A stretch of 64,000 nt of DNA from an uncultured Treponema sp. (GTDB lineage Bacteria; Spirochaetota; Spirochaetia; Treponematales; Treponemataceae). The position numbers and the translations under genes are program-made. This document shows, in pieces, positions 27,521 through 35,968 of this stretch; position 1 is the stretch's first letter, and every line of letters begins with the position of its first letter. Below the pieces are notes generated by a model. The model ran no database searches. It was given only the letters and a program-made list of their open reading frames with translations, and was not told the DNA's origin. The stretch covers positions 248,001-312,000 of the forward strand of contig CAMVCB010000004.1 in NCBI GenBank assembly GCA_947165895.1, in the 5' to 3' direction.

Positions 27521-28009
27521 ATGGCAGAATATAATCCAATTCTTAGCGCTCCTCAGGGTGCTAACAAAAAACCAAAGCGCGTTGGACGCGGTTCTTCTTC
27601 AGGACTCGGTACAACAGCTGGTAAAGGTAACAAGGGTCAGCAGTCTCGTACTGGTACTGCTGTTCCATACGTAGGTTTTGAAGGCGGTCAGATGCCTCTT
27701 TACAGACGTATTGCTCACAAAGGTTTCTCAAACTATCCTTTCAAGAAAGAATATGTTTGTATCAATCTTGATCAGCTTGAAGCTAAGTTCAATGATGGTG
27801 AAACAGTAAACAAAGAATCTTTGGTTGCAAAGGGATTTGTTTCTAAGAAAGCATCTGAAAAAGCTTTGGTTAAGATTCTTGGTAATGGCGACATTACAAA
27901 GAAACTTACTGTTGAAGTAAACAAAGCTTCTGCATCGGCAAAGGCTAAAATTGAAAAGGCTGGCGGATCGGTAAAACTTACTGATGAAGCTGCTGAAAGC
28001 ACAAAGTAG
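27521..28009 (+). CDS. rplO: 50S ribosomal protein L15
   Basis: L15 is a late-assembly 50S protein. From the ATG at 27521, one base after the rpmD stop, it has 162 residues: the glycine-rich N-terminal arm (RVGRGSSSGLGTTAGKGNKG), GFEGGQMPLYRRIAHKGF and a C-terminal domain. The final 15 residues are a K/A/E-rich tail. A longer frame from 27506 lies inside rpmD. Confidence 0.96.
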   Translation: MAEYNPILSAPQGANKKPKRVGRGSSSGLGTTAGKGNKGQQSRTGTAVPYVGFEGGQMPLYRRIAHKGFSNYPFKKEYVCINLDQLEAKFNDGETVNKESLVAKGFVSKKASEKALVKILGNGDITKKLTVEVNKASASAKAKIEKAGGSVKLTDEAAESTK

Positions 28010-28024
28010 AAGCGGAGTTAAAAC

Positions 28025-29359
28025 ATGGCAAGCAATCCAATCGTAAATATGTTTAGAGTTAAAGAGCTTAGAGACCGTTTGTTCTTTACACTGCTTATTC
28101 TTGCAGTGTTCAGACTTGGAAGCGTTCTTACAATTCCAGGAATTGATGCAAACGTTCTTATTAAGTACTTTGACGACTTGGCATCGCAGAATAAAAATGC
28201 ATTCGCCAGCTATATGGACTTCTTTGTTGGAGGAGCTTTCTCAAACTTCTCTATCTTCATGCTTGGTGTAATGCCTTATATTTCTATGCAGATTATCATG
28301 CAGCTTGCTGTGATTATTTTCCCATCTCTTAAACGCATCTCTCAAGAAGATGGTGGACAGCGAAAGATTGCATCTTACACACGTGTAGGAACTATCCTTG
28401 TATGTTTGATTCAGTCTTTCGGTGTTACTGTTTATGCAAACAGTATTCCTGGATGTATCATGATTGACAATCAGCTTGCATTCAAATTGCTTGCAATGCT
28501 GACTGTTACAACTGGTTCCATGGTTACTGTTTGGCTGGGAGACCAGATTACAGCTCGCGGAATCGGAAATGGTATTTCAATGATGATTTTTGCCGGTATC
28601 GTTGCCCGACTTCCTAACGCTATTGTTGAGTTAGGACAGAAGGTTTCTAACAACGAAATCCAGCTTGTATTTGTCATCCTTGTTCTTATCATGTTCGTTG
28701 CGATTATCGGACTGGTAATTTATGAAGAATCAGGTCAGAGAAAGATTCCTGTACACTATGCAAAACGCGTTGTTGGACGCAAAATGTACGGTGGACAGAC
28801 AACTTACATTCCGTTTAAAGTAAACCCTTCAAACGTAATTCCTTTGATCTTCGCTTCTTCTATTCTTACCCTTCCATTAACTCTTGCATCAACATTTGCA
28901 CAGAGCCAAAACGCTGCAAAGTGGGTTGGTACACTTTCACGAGTTTTGACTCCAAATGGTGTTTGGTATAATGTTTTGTTAGTTGTTCTTATCATTTTCT
29001 TTGCATACTTCTACACTCAGGTAACACTGAACCCTACAGAAATTGCAAAAAACATTCGTGAAAATGGTGGATCTATCCCGGGTGTTCGTACCGATAAAAC
29101 CGAAGAATATCTTACAAAAATATTGAATAGACTTATATTACCTGGTTCATTGTTCCTTGCATTGATTGCTATTATCCCTACAATCATTCAGCATTTGTTC
29201 GGATTCCCACAGTCAATTTCAATGCTTATGGGCGGAACTTCACTTATCATTATGGTTGGTGTAGATCTTGATACAATGAGTCAAGTTGAAGCTCTTTTGA
29301 AAATGCATCATCACGAAGGACTTACTAAAAAGGGCAAAATCAGATCACGAAGTATCTAA
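28025..29359 (+). CDS. secY: Preprotein translocase subunit SecY
   Basis: SecY is the channel of the Sec translocon in the inner membrane. The 444 residues carry ten hydrophobic segments with typical SecY motifs: RLGSVLTIPGID, MLGVMPYISMQIIMQLAVI (in part), GNGISMMIFAGIVARLP, KRVVGRKMYGGQTTYIPFKVN (in part) and the final RSI basic end. It is 15 bases after rplO. The usual partners adk, map and infA do not follow. Confidence 0.97.
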   Translation: MASNPIVNMFRVKELRDRLFFTLLILAVFRLGSVLTIPGIDANVLIKYFDDLASQNKNAFASYMDFFVGGAFSNFSIFMLGVMPYISMQIIMQLAVIIFPSLKRISQEDGGQRKIASYTRVGTILVCLIQSFGVTVYANSIPGCIMIDNQLAFKLLAMLTVTTGSMVTVWLGDQITARGIGNGISMMIFAGIVARLPNAIVELGQKVSNNEIQLVFVILVLIMFVAIIGLVIYEESGQRKIPVHYAKRVVGRKMYGGQTTYIPFKVNPSNVIPLIFASSILTLPLTLASTFAQSQNAAKWVGTLSRVLTPNGVWYNVLLVVLIIFFAYFYTQVTLNPTEIAKNIRENGGSIPGVRTDKTEEYLTKILNRLILPGSLFLALIAIIPTIIQHLFGFPQSISMLMGGTSLIIMVGVDLDTMSQVEALLKMHHHEGLTKKGKIRSRSI

Positions 29360-29431
29360 AAGATTATTACAAACTTTTAAAATTTCGTGAATTCCTAGTA
29401 GAACAGAAATGGGAATATGTGATATATTATC

Positions 29432-29477
29432 TTTTACCGAATTGCTCTCATTGCGAGGTGCTTAAGATTCGGTAAAA
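29432..29477 (+). promoter_or_regulatory. 11-pair inverted repeat between secY and rpmJ
   Basis: TTTTACCGAAT (29432-29442) pairs perfectly with ATTCGGTAAAA (29467-29477); an inner CTC/GAG stem is possible. It stands where infA or adk lies in other bacteria. No U tract follows. An upstream GATATATTAT could be a -10 box, making this a leader of the rpmJ-rpsM segment. Confidence 0.55.
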
Positions 29478-29498
29478 TATTCTCATGGGGGCTTTTAT

Positions 29499-29612
29499 AT
29501 GAAAGTACGAACCAGTGTAAAACCTATCTGTGATAAATGTAAGGTTATCAAGCGAAATGGTATTATTCGTATCATTTGCGAGAATCCAAAACATAAACAG
29601 AGACAGGGCTAA
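29499..29612 (+). CDS. rpmJ: 50S ribosomal protein L36
   Basis: This is a 37-residue zinc-ribbon protein of the large subunit. The sequence begins [16 protein letters not shown] and has the zinc ligands C11, C14, C27 and H32, matching the family exactly in length and spacing. A GGGGGC site lies just upstream. It leads the alpha-operon segment rpmJ-rpsM-rpsK-rpoA-rplQ. Confidence 0.96.
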   Translation: MKVRTSVKPICDKCKVIKRNGIIRIICENPKHKQRQG

Positions 29613-29622
29613 GGAGTAACAA

Positions 29623-29991
29623 ATGGCTCGAATTGCGGGTGTAGATATCCCTAACAAACATTTAGGTACCGCATTAACTTACATTTACGGTATCGGCCGT
29701 TCTGCGGCACAGAAAATTTGCGAAGCTGCTAAAATTGATCCTATGAAGATGGCTAATGACCTGACTCAGGATGAAATTGGTAAGATTCGCGAAGTAATTG
29801 ATAAAGACTATAAGGTAGAAGGTCGTCTTCGTTCAGAAATCGGTCTTAATTTGAAACGTCTTATGGATATTGGATGTTATCGTGGTCTTCGTCACAAAAG
29901 AGGTCTTCCAGTACGTGGTCAGCGCACAAGAACAAATGCGCGCACTCGTAAGGGTAAGAAGAAGACTGTTGCTAATAAGAAGAAAGCATAG
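29623..29991 (+). CDS. rpsM: 30S ribosomal protein S13
   Basis: S13 contacts the P-site tRNA and the 50S subunit. The 122 residues show [35 protein letters not shown] and the C-terminal [21 protein letters not shown] (in part) with a lysine-rich tail. It is ten bases after rpmJ with AAGGAG. Confidence 0.98.
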   Translation: MARIAGVDIPNKHLGTALTYIYGIGRSAAQKICEAAKIDPMKMANDLTQDEIGKIREVIDKDYKVEGRLRSEIGLNLKRLMDIGCYRGLRHKRGLPVRGQRTRTNARTRKGKKKTVANKKKA

Positions 29992-30005
29992 GACAGAGGT
30001 AAATA

Positions 30006-30386
30006 ATGGCTACCGTTAAAAAGCGAAAGGAAAAGAAGAGCGTATTCGAAGGTAATATTTATATCCAGGCTACGTTCAATAATACTATCGTAACTGTAAC
30101 TGACTTGAAGGGAAATGCTCTTTCTTGGGCATCTTCAGGTGGACTTGGATTCCGTGGAGCTAAAAAATCAACTCCATTTGCTGCACAGTCTGTATGTGAA
30201 ACAGCAGTTCAGAAAGCCGCAAGTTATGGTCTGCGTGAAGTACACGTGTTTGTAAAAGGTCCGGGAATGGGTCGCGAAAATGCTATCCGTTGTCTTGGTG
30301 CATTGGGATTAAAAGTAAAATCAATTTCTGATGTTACTCCAATTCCTCATAACGGATGTCGTCCTAGAAAGACACGCCGTATGTAG
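30006..30386 (+). CDS. rpsK: 30S ribosomal protein S11
   Basis: S11 lies on the 30S platform near the E site. The 126 residues contain [21 protein letters not shown] (in part), [30 protein letters not shown] and an end RPRKTRRM. rpsD, which usually follows, is absent; instead a long hairpin separates this gene from rpoA. Confidence 0.98.
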   Translation: MATVKKRKEKKSVFEGNIYIQATFNNTIVTVTDLKGNALSWASSGGLGFRGAKKSTPFAAQSVCETAVQKAASYGLREVHVFVKGPGMGRENAIRCLGALGLKVKSISDVTPIPHNGCRPRKTRRM

Positions 30387-30390
30387 GTTT

Positions 30391-30426
30391 ATTTGCAATT
30401 TTTCTTTGATAAGAAAGATTGCAAAT
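30391..30426 (+). other. 16-pair hairpin between rpsK and rpoA
   Basis: ATTTGCAAT... (30391-30406) pairs with its complement at 30411-30426 around a TGAT loop, with a single G-U wobble. No T tract follows, so it is more likely a processing or stability element, occupying the place where rpsD stands in many bacteria. Confidence 0.7.
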
Positions 30427-30460
30427 ATAGAGTTTATATCAGTTTAGGTAAGGAGTTCGG

Positions 30461-31516
30461 ATGGCTCGCAAAAATTTGCTTAAAGGTTTTAAGAAGCCTA
30501 AGGGCATTTCATTTGAACACATCAGTACAAATCCAAATTACGGTAAATTTACCGCATATCCTTTTGAGACAGGGTTTGGTACAACAGTAGGTAATACACT
30601 TCGCCGTGTATTGCTGTCATCAATTCAGGGTTATGCGATTACTTCAATTCGTATTACATCTTACGATGAGAATGGAATTTCTCATGTAATTTCAAGCGAA
30701 TTTGAGGCAATCCCACACGTTTCAGAAGATACTCTGGAAATCATTAATACTCTGAAAATGATTCGTCTTCGTTTACCAAATGAAGTTGAACAGGACACAA
30801 TTCAGTATGAATTTAAAGGACCAGGCGTTGTAAAGAGCGAGGACTTCGCAAAAGAAGGTCAGCTTGAAATCATGACAGAAGGCACAACAGTCTTCACAAT
30901 GATGGAAGGCGCTCACTTGGATCTTGAAATTCAGGTTGACTTGGGTAGAGGATATGTTCCTGCTGAAACAAATGAGCACTATATCGAAATTGTTGGTACA
31001 ATTCCTATGGATGCCATTTTCACTCCAGTTCCAAAAGTAAAGTATTCTATTGAACCTTGCCGCGTTGGTCAGAGAAATGACTACGATAAGCTTGTTCTTG
31101 AAATCTGGACAGATGGAACTATCAATCCGGAAGACGCTCTTGCTGAAGCTGCAAAAATTGCTAAAGATCACTTTGCAATCTTTGTTAACTTCAATGATAA
31201 GGATGTTATCGGATCTGATGATAATGAAGATGGTGATGAAGGAATTCAGGCACTTCTTAATACTCCTGTTGAAGAACTGGAGCTTTCAGTTCGCTCATCA
31301 AATTGTTTGAGAAAAGAAAATATCCGTACAATTGGTGAATTGACTCGTAAGACAGAAGATGATATTGCCAAAACAAGAAACTTTGGTAAAAAATCACTCC
31401 AGGAAATTATTGAAAAACTCCAGGAATGGAATTTGACTCTTGGAATGACAGATTACAGTCATCTTAAGAATGCTGCTAATGTAAAGAAGCAGAAGGAAGA
31501 AAACGATGAATCATAG
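30461..31516 (+). CDS. rpoA: RNA polymerase subunit alpha
   Basis: Alpha dimerises to start polymerase assembly and its C-terminal domain contacts UP elements and activators. The 351 residues comprise the N-terminal domain ([40 protein letters not shown] (in part)), an acidic linker near 255-265 ([10 protein letters not shown]) and a C-terminal domain ([21 protein letters not shown] (in part), [14 protein letters not shown]). It ends inside the start of rplQ with an 11-base overlap. Confidence 0.97.
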   Translation: MARKNLLKGFKKPKGISFEHISTNPNYGKFTAYPFETGFGTTVGNTLRRVLLSSIQGYAITSIRITSYDENGISHVISSEFEAIPHVSEDTLEIINTLKMIRLRLPNEVEQDTIQYEFKGPGVVKSEDFAKEGQLEIMTEGTTVFTMMEGAHLDLEIQVDLGRGYVPAETNEHYIEIVGTIPMDAIFTPVPKVKYSIEPCRVGQRNDYDKLVLEIWTDGTINPEDALAEAAKIAKDHFAIFVNFNDKDVIGSDDNEDGDEGIQALLNTPVEELELSVRSSNCLRKENIRTIGELTRKTEDDIAKTRNFGKKSLQEIIEKLQEWNLTLGMTDYSHLKNAANVKKQKEENDES

Positions 31517-32045
31517 AAATGGTTTTAATCCGCTTTCACGAACAACAGCACATCGTCGTGCTATGTCAAGAAATATGGTAACTTCTCTCTTCAGATACGA
31601 GAGAATTACTACAACTAAATCTAAGGCTCTTGAAGTAAGAAAATCAGCTGAGAAACTCATCACAAGAGCAAAAGTAGATTCAGTTCATAATCGTCGTGAA
31701 GTAGCAAAGTTCATTCAGGATGAAAAAATCTTGAATAAACTTTTTACAGAAATTGGTCCACGCATGAAAGAGCGCAACGGTGGTTATACACGTGTTCTTA
31801 AACTCGGTTTCCGCCAGGGTGACGCTGCTGATGTTGTAATTCTTGAATTAGTTGACTATAAGCTCGATACAGAAGCTAAAGAAACTAAAGAAGAGAAAAA
31901 GGCTGCTAAAAAGACTGCTGATTCTGAAGCTCCAAAAGCAAAAAAATCAGCTAAGGCAAAATCTGAAGCTGACGGTGAAGCAAAGGCAAAGAAAGCTCCT
32001 GCTAAAAAAGCTGCAGCTAAGAAAGACGAAGCTAAAGCTGAGTAA
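31506..32045 (+). CDS. rplQ: 50S ribosomal protein L17 with lysine/alanine-rich tail
   Basis: L17 is a 50S protein near the tunnel exit. Residues 1-118 match the family ([57 protein letters not shown]). Residues 119-179 are a lysine- and alanine-rich extension with repeated KKA/AKK units, ending KKDEAKAE. Tails of this kind occur in several bacterial groups and probably bind RNA nonspecifically. The ATG overlaps rpoA by 11 bases, so the two are translationally coupled. Confidence 0.95.
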   Translation: MNHRNGFNPLSRTTAHRRAMSRNMVTSLFRYERITTTKSKALEVRKSAEKLITRAKVDSVHNRREVAKFIQDEKILNKLFTEIGPRMKERNGGYTRVLKLGFRQGDAADVVILELVDYKLDTEAKETKEEKKAAKKTADSEAPKAKKSAKAKSEADGEAKAKKAPAKKAAAKKDEAKAE

Positions 32046-32074
32046 GCTGAAGCTCATTTATTTAGGAGTTAGAT

Positions 32075-32305
32075 ATGTCAAAGAACCATCGCGGAGCAGG
32101 TATTCGTTCATTGCCAGCTAAAGGAAGAGGAACTTGCGCTATCTGTGGAAAAACAGATATTAAAGTTCTTTTCGAAAAAGACATTGATGGCAAGACAGTA
32201 AAAATCTGTAAGTTCTGTAACGCTAATTTGAAGAATAAGGCTATGAAAGAAGCCCGTGCTGCAAAACCAGCAGCTGAAGAAGCTCCTGCAGAAGCAGCTG
32301 AGTAA
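32075..32305 (+). CDS. Small zinc-ribbon protein of unknown function
   Basis: I do not recognise the family. The 76 residues have a basic N-terminus (SKNHRGAGIRSLPAKGRG), two CxxC pairs (C21/C24 in CAICGK; C45/C48 in CKFC) that should bind one zinc, and an alanine/glutamate-rich tail. It follows rplQ after 29 bases with TAGGAG, uses the same codon style, and is the last gene before the operon terminator. A ribosome-associated or translation role is therefore plausible, resembling the layout of L28, L33 or L36 without being any of them. Confidence 0.8.
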   Translation: MSKNHRGAGIRSLPAKGRGTCAICGKTDIKVLFEKDIDGKTVKICKFCNANLKNKAMKEARAAKPAAEEAPAEAAE

Positions 32306-32323
32306 TTATTCTTAAATTACGAT

Positions 32324-32355
32324 AAATCCGTCCTTACGACAGGGCGGATTTTTTT
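32324..32355 (+). terminator. Terminator of the ribosomal protein operon
   Basis: AAATCCG and CC pair with GG and CGGATTT around TTACGACA-type loop bases, with seven T residues at the end. It marks the end of the roughly 15-kb tuf-rplQ transcript. Confidence 0.9.
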
Positions 32356-32415
32356 GTTTTAAATGTAAATTATATCTTGCTTGATTAGAAAGCATGAGTT
32401 AGAATTATTAGTTAT

Positions 32416-33717
32416 ATGGGCATAGAGAATAGCAACAAAATATCCAGGTACTACGATTACTTCAGAGACAAGGAAGTTGTATTTACTAAGGCTAATTTAA
32501 ATTTTTTACGAATGGATCCGCGTCAGATTTACATTAAATGTAATGGCGGACAGTGGCCTTGTATCATAAATTCAACCTCGCTTCAGATGGCAAAAGTTAT
32601 TGTAGGTACATCAAGTGGAGCTTATGTAGAAATAAACAAAAAGAAGGAAACTCCGGTCAGTCTGCGCTTCTGCTTTATTGATGAGGATGGAGCTCCAATA
32701 TTTTTCTTTGTTACCTGCTCGGTCGGCGAAATTAAGCAGTACCAGGGGTCTAACGAGCTTGCTGTAGTAACTCTTAATTTTACACAGCGTCCGCCTGATG
32801 ATTTGATTGTTCGTGTAGGTGAATTTGTTGAAGTAAACGAAAACTTTAATATCCGCAAGGAAGAGCGTATTGGAATTAATAAAAATTCTATGCGTGAACT
32901 TGGAATCTTAAAGGAAGAATCTGTTATTTTTATTGCTAATGTTCCCCGTCGTTGTATTTTAAAGGATGTGTCTTTTGGTGGTGCCAGAGTTATGCTTCTT
33001 GGAATTCCAAAATTCCTTCAGGATAAGATTGTTCAGCTGAGGCTGCTATTTTCTGATACAAACGAACAGGTTGCCCTGAATGGTACTGTTGTAAACGCAG
33101 TGTTTATGGAAGGCCGAAAGGATATTTCTATTGTAAACATTCAGTTTAATACAAATGAAATTCCAATGAGCTACAAATTCCATATTAACCGCTATATTAC
33201 TTCTTACCAGAAAAAGATTATTGAAAATCAGATGCGAAATGCTGAAGCTCAGGCAAGAGCTGCTCAGGAAGAAGCAAGAAAGGCTGAGGAAGCTAAAGCA
33301 GCCCGTGAAAAGAAAATTGCAGAAAATATGGCCGCAGAAAAAGAAGAAGAAAAGAATGCTATTCTTGCAAAAGCGGGCATAAAAGCCGGAACAAATGGTG
33401 AATCAGGTGAAGAGTCTGCAGCAGAAACATCCGCCGCCGGAGAAAATGAAAATACAAGTGCTGAGGCTGACGCTGCTGCTGCAGAGGGCTCTGCTAACGA
33501 AGGCCAGTCTAAGACTGAATCAGCAGATGCTGGTTCGGAAGCTGCTGCCACAGGTGAAAGTGCAGGAGATAATGCTGAAGAAACTAAAGCAGAGGCCGCA
33601 GATGATAAGCCTGTATTGAAAATGAGCGCCACAGATGAAAAGGCAACAGCTTTTAAGCAGAAGCTTGACAGTGAACTTGATTCTGCCATTGAAAATGCGG
33701 AAGATACCGGGAATTAG
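32416..33717 (+). CDS. PilZ-domain cyclic-di-GMP-binding protein
   Basis: Residues 140-265 form a PilZ domain with the ligand motif RxxxR (R147, R151) and DxSxxG (D184, S186, G189), so the protein probably binds cyclic-di-GMP. Residues 1-135 look like a YcgR-N-type beta domain. Residues 275-433 are coiled coil then acidic, alanine-rich low-complexity sequence. It is cytoplasmic, with no signal peptide. In spirochetes such proteins affect motility; this is inferred. No ribosome site precedes the ATG, and TTGATT 32381-32386 with ATTATT 32404-32409 may give a very short leader. Confidence 0.85.
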   Translation: MGIENSNKISRYYDYFRDKEVVFTKANLNFLRMDPRQIYIKCNGGQWPCIINSTSLQMAKVIVGTSSGAYVEINKKKETPVSLRFCFIDEDGAPIFFFVTCSVGEIKQYQGSNELAVVTLNFTQRPPDDLIVRVGEFVEVNENFNIRKEERIGINKNSMRELGILKEESVIFIANVPRRCILKDVSFGGARVMLLGIPKFLQDKIVQLRLLFSDTNEQVALNGTVVNAVFMEGRKDISIVNIQFNTNEIPMSYKFHINRYITSYQKKIIENQMRNAEAQARAAQEEARKAEEAKAAREKKIAENMAAEKEEEKNAILAKAGIKAGTNGESGEESAAETSAAGENENTSAEADAAAAEGSANEGQSKTESADAGSEAAATGESAGDNAEETKAEAADDKPVLKMSATDEKATAFKQKLDSELDSAIENAEDTGN

Positions 33718-33790
33718 TGATAATTTCATTTGACCTTTGCACTTAAAATAAGTATTTTTATTCAGTATCTCGATTAGTTAAGGAAAAATT

Positions 33791-34939
33791 ATGAATCCGT
33801 CAAATCCATTGGAATCTGTATTTTATATCAGTATTCCGGAAAATTTTGCCGCTTCTGATGAAGCTTTTAAAATTGACCCTAAAATTCTTCTTCCTGTGCA
33901 GAAAAAGCCTGAGGAGGCTCCCGGAAGCTTTAATCCGCAAGAAATTACTACTGAGCAGATATTAGCAGGAATTCTTACAGTTCTTGCTTATGACAAGAAG
34001 AATGAGCATCTGGATTACTATCGCAGCATTATTAAAAAGGTAAAGCCAAATATCAAAAAAGAGCTTTGTGAGGCTGCAATTCTTAAAACAAAGAATGAAG
34101 ATTTTGACCTTGCAGAAGAAATTTTCCTTGCCTTAAATGGTCTTGATCCGGAAGATCCTGCAATCATATTAAATCTTGCTTTGTTTCTTGATCAGCGTGC
34201 AGATTCTTACAGAAACTCCGGCCTTAATGATGATGCTGACGCTTATGATAATGATGCCGGCCAATATTATACTTCTGCAATGAATGCCGAACCTCCGCTT
34301 CCTGATGCTTTCTTTAATGCGGGCTTTTACTACATGAAGCAGCATAAATACCGTGAGGCAAAGGATGCTTTTGAAACTTTCATCGCTTTGACCTGTGATG
34401 TTGCGGATGATGAACTTGGAGAAAATGGAGTTTATAAAAAAGAAAGGGCTCAGGAAATCCTTGATAATATCAAAAATCAGAATATGGATGATGAATCCTT
34501 CCGTGCTGCCTATGACTTTATATCAAAGGGACAGGAAGAAAAGGGGCTTGAAGAAATAAGACGCTTTTTGCAGAACAATCCTAAGGTATGGAATGCCTGG
34601 TTTATGCTGGGCTGGGGGCTCCGCCGTCTGGAACGTTATGCCGACGCAAAAATGGCTTTTCTTGAAGCCTTAAAGTGCGGTGGTGATGAAAATTCAGATA
34701 CCTACAATGAGCTTTCACTCTGTTATGTTCAGGAAAAAGAATTTGATGCCGCAAAAGATGCCCTTATGAAGGCTATGGCTATTGAGCCTGAAAGTACAAA
34801 AATTATATCAAATCTTGGCTATCTTGCTCTTGCACAGGGAAAGACTGATGAAGCCCGCAATTATTTTACTACCGTTCTGGAATATGATCCTGACGATAAA
34901 ATTGCGGCAAGTGAGCTTCTTAAACTTGAAAAAGAGTAA
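33791..34939 (+). CDS. Tetratricopeptide-repeat protein
   Basis: This 382-residue soluble protein has at least six TPR-like helix pairs: about residues 85-150 (AEEIFLALNGLDPEDPA), 165-200, 225-300 (VWNAWFMLGWGLRRLERYADA) and 300-380 (LSLCYVQEKEFDAAKDALMKA). TPRs mediate protein-protein contacts. There is no enzymatic domain or signal peptide, so the partner is unknown. It stands between the PilZ gene and a convergent DUF192 gene; the stop codons of the two convergent genes abut. Confidence 0.8.
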   Translation: MNPSNPLESVFYISIPENFAASDEAFKIDPKILLPVQKKPEEAPGSFNPQEITTEQILAGILTVLAYDKKNEHLDYYRSIIKKVKPNIKKELCEAAILKTKNEDFDLAEEIFLALNGLDPEDPAIILNLALFLDQRADSYRNSGLNDDADAYDNDAGQYYTSAMNAEPPLPDAFFNAGFYYMKQHKYREAKDAFETFIALTCDVADDELGENGVYKKERAQEILDNIKNQNMDDESFRAAYDFISKGQEEKGLEEIRRFLQNNPKVWNAWFMLGWGLRRLERYADAKMAFLEALKCGGDENSDTYNELSLCYVQEKEFDAAKDALMKAMAIEPESTKIISNLGYLALAQGKTDEARNYFTTVLEYDPDDKIAASELLKLEKE

Positions 34940-35389
34940 TTAAAAATCCAGGGAGATTTTGTCGCCGGGAGCAATATTGTTTTTTGCAAACCATCCCTGC
35001 GGCACTTCAAGTGCATAGCGGCATGAAACTGTACTTTGTATAGATGCAAGACTGAATGGTTTCATGTCGTAAATATTACGGATTTTTCCCCGTGAATCTA
35101 TAAAGGCGATTGAAAGCGGGTGGGGAGTATCCTTCATCCAGAAGGATAAAATCTGTTCATTTTCGAAGACAAAAAGCATTCCTGTTCCGTCGGGGATGTT
35201 TTTTCTTTTCATAAAGCCGAAGTTTCTTTCCTCTGCTTTAACTGCAAGTTCACAATTGCAGGTGATTGTAGAAGAATCAGCGCGGGTAATGGTTATATCC
35301 GATTTTTTCAGTGACTTTGCAAAAAGCCATGTAAACAAAGAAAGCTGAAGAATAAGAAGGCTTATAATTTTTTTGTTTTTCATAATCAT
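34940..35389 (-). CDS. Exported DUF192-family protein
   Basis: The 149 residues have a signal peptide (about 1-25) and then a DUF192 domain, recognised from FGFMKRKNIPDGTGMLFVFE, FWMKDTPHPLSIAFID and the C-terminal YALEVPQGWFAKNNIAPGD. DUF192 proteins are small secreted beta proteins of unknown activity. The ATG shares a base with the stop of the upstream gene (TAATG), so the two minus-strand genes form an operon. Confidence 0.85.
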   Translation of the reverse strand: MIMKNKKIISLLILQLSLFTWLFAKSLKKSDITITRADSSTITCNCELAVKAEERNFGFMKRKNIPDGTGMLFVFENEQILSFWMKDTPHPLSIAFIDSRGKIRNIYDMKPFSLASIQSTVSCRYALEVPQGWFAKNNIAPGDKISLDF

Positions 35390-35937
35390 TATAGTTTGTC
35401 CAGAAACATTTTTTGTGTTACTTCCGAGCCTGCCGGAGCGATATTTGATGAAGTCTGCAGGCTTTTGAAAACTTCATTATCAATATATTTAAGGGTGAGT
35501 GGTTTTTCAAGGCTCATGGTAATTTCACTGCTCTTCCAGGTGGCTGCCTGTGGCGTAATTGAGTCCGGTTCTCCATATTTTTCTTTCAGTGTAGTAAAAA
35601 TGCTGTAATAATCAATGCGGGAACGGTTCATGTTAATGGTAATTATATAAAGCTGATCGCTGGCAAACTGAAACCAGCAGTGAGTGAGGAAGTTTGATCC
35701 CAGTCCTCTTTCAGCATCAGTTTCAATAAGCATTCTGTTTTCTCCAGGAAGGAGGGAAACATCCCTATCACCGTGATAGCCAAAATCTGTGTCTTTTATG
35801 AGTTCCTGCTTTGTATCTTCAAGACTCATACCTAGAATTATATCCTTGTAACCGTTTGGGAGCGGTTCCTTTGCAGTAAGAGAAGCTGATAAAAAGGATA
35901 AAAATAAAAAAAGAAAAAGAATTCTTAATGCGCGCAT
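35389..35937 (-). CDS. Exported protein of unknown function
   Basis: The 182 residues begin with a clear signal peptide (RALRILFLFLFLSFLSASL, cleavage near A22) and no lipobox. The mature part starts with a motif reminiscent of bacterial periplasmic proteins that compare coding length (GYKDIILGMSLEDTKQEL) and has a central WFQFASDQLYIITINMN strand pair. I do not recognise a named family. It is cotranslated with the DUF192 gene downstream and its stop overlaps that start. Confidence 0.75.
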   Translation of the reverse strand: MRALRILFLFLFLSFLSASLTAKEPLPNGYKDIILGMSLEDTKQELIKDTDFGYHGDRDVSLLPGENRMLIETDAERGLGSNFLTHCWFQFASDQLYIITINMNRSRIDYYSIFTTLKEKYGEPDSITPQAATWKSSEITMSLEKPLTLKYIDNEVFKSLQTSSNIAPAGSEVTQKMFLDKL

Positions 35938-35968
35938 ACTATGATTATCGGAGGATAAAAAAGTAAGC

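Noticed and set aside
16007..31516. Many long minus-strand frames across the ribosomal genes
   Set aside because: They are mirror frames of strongly conserved ribosomal genes, without promoters or ribosome sites.
33264..33689. 141-codon minus-strand frame opposite the PilZ tail
   Set aside because: Its serine/alanine content is only the reverse of the low-complexity tail.
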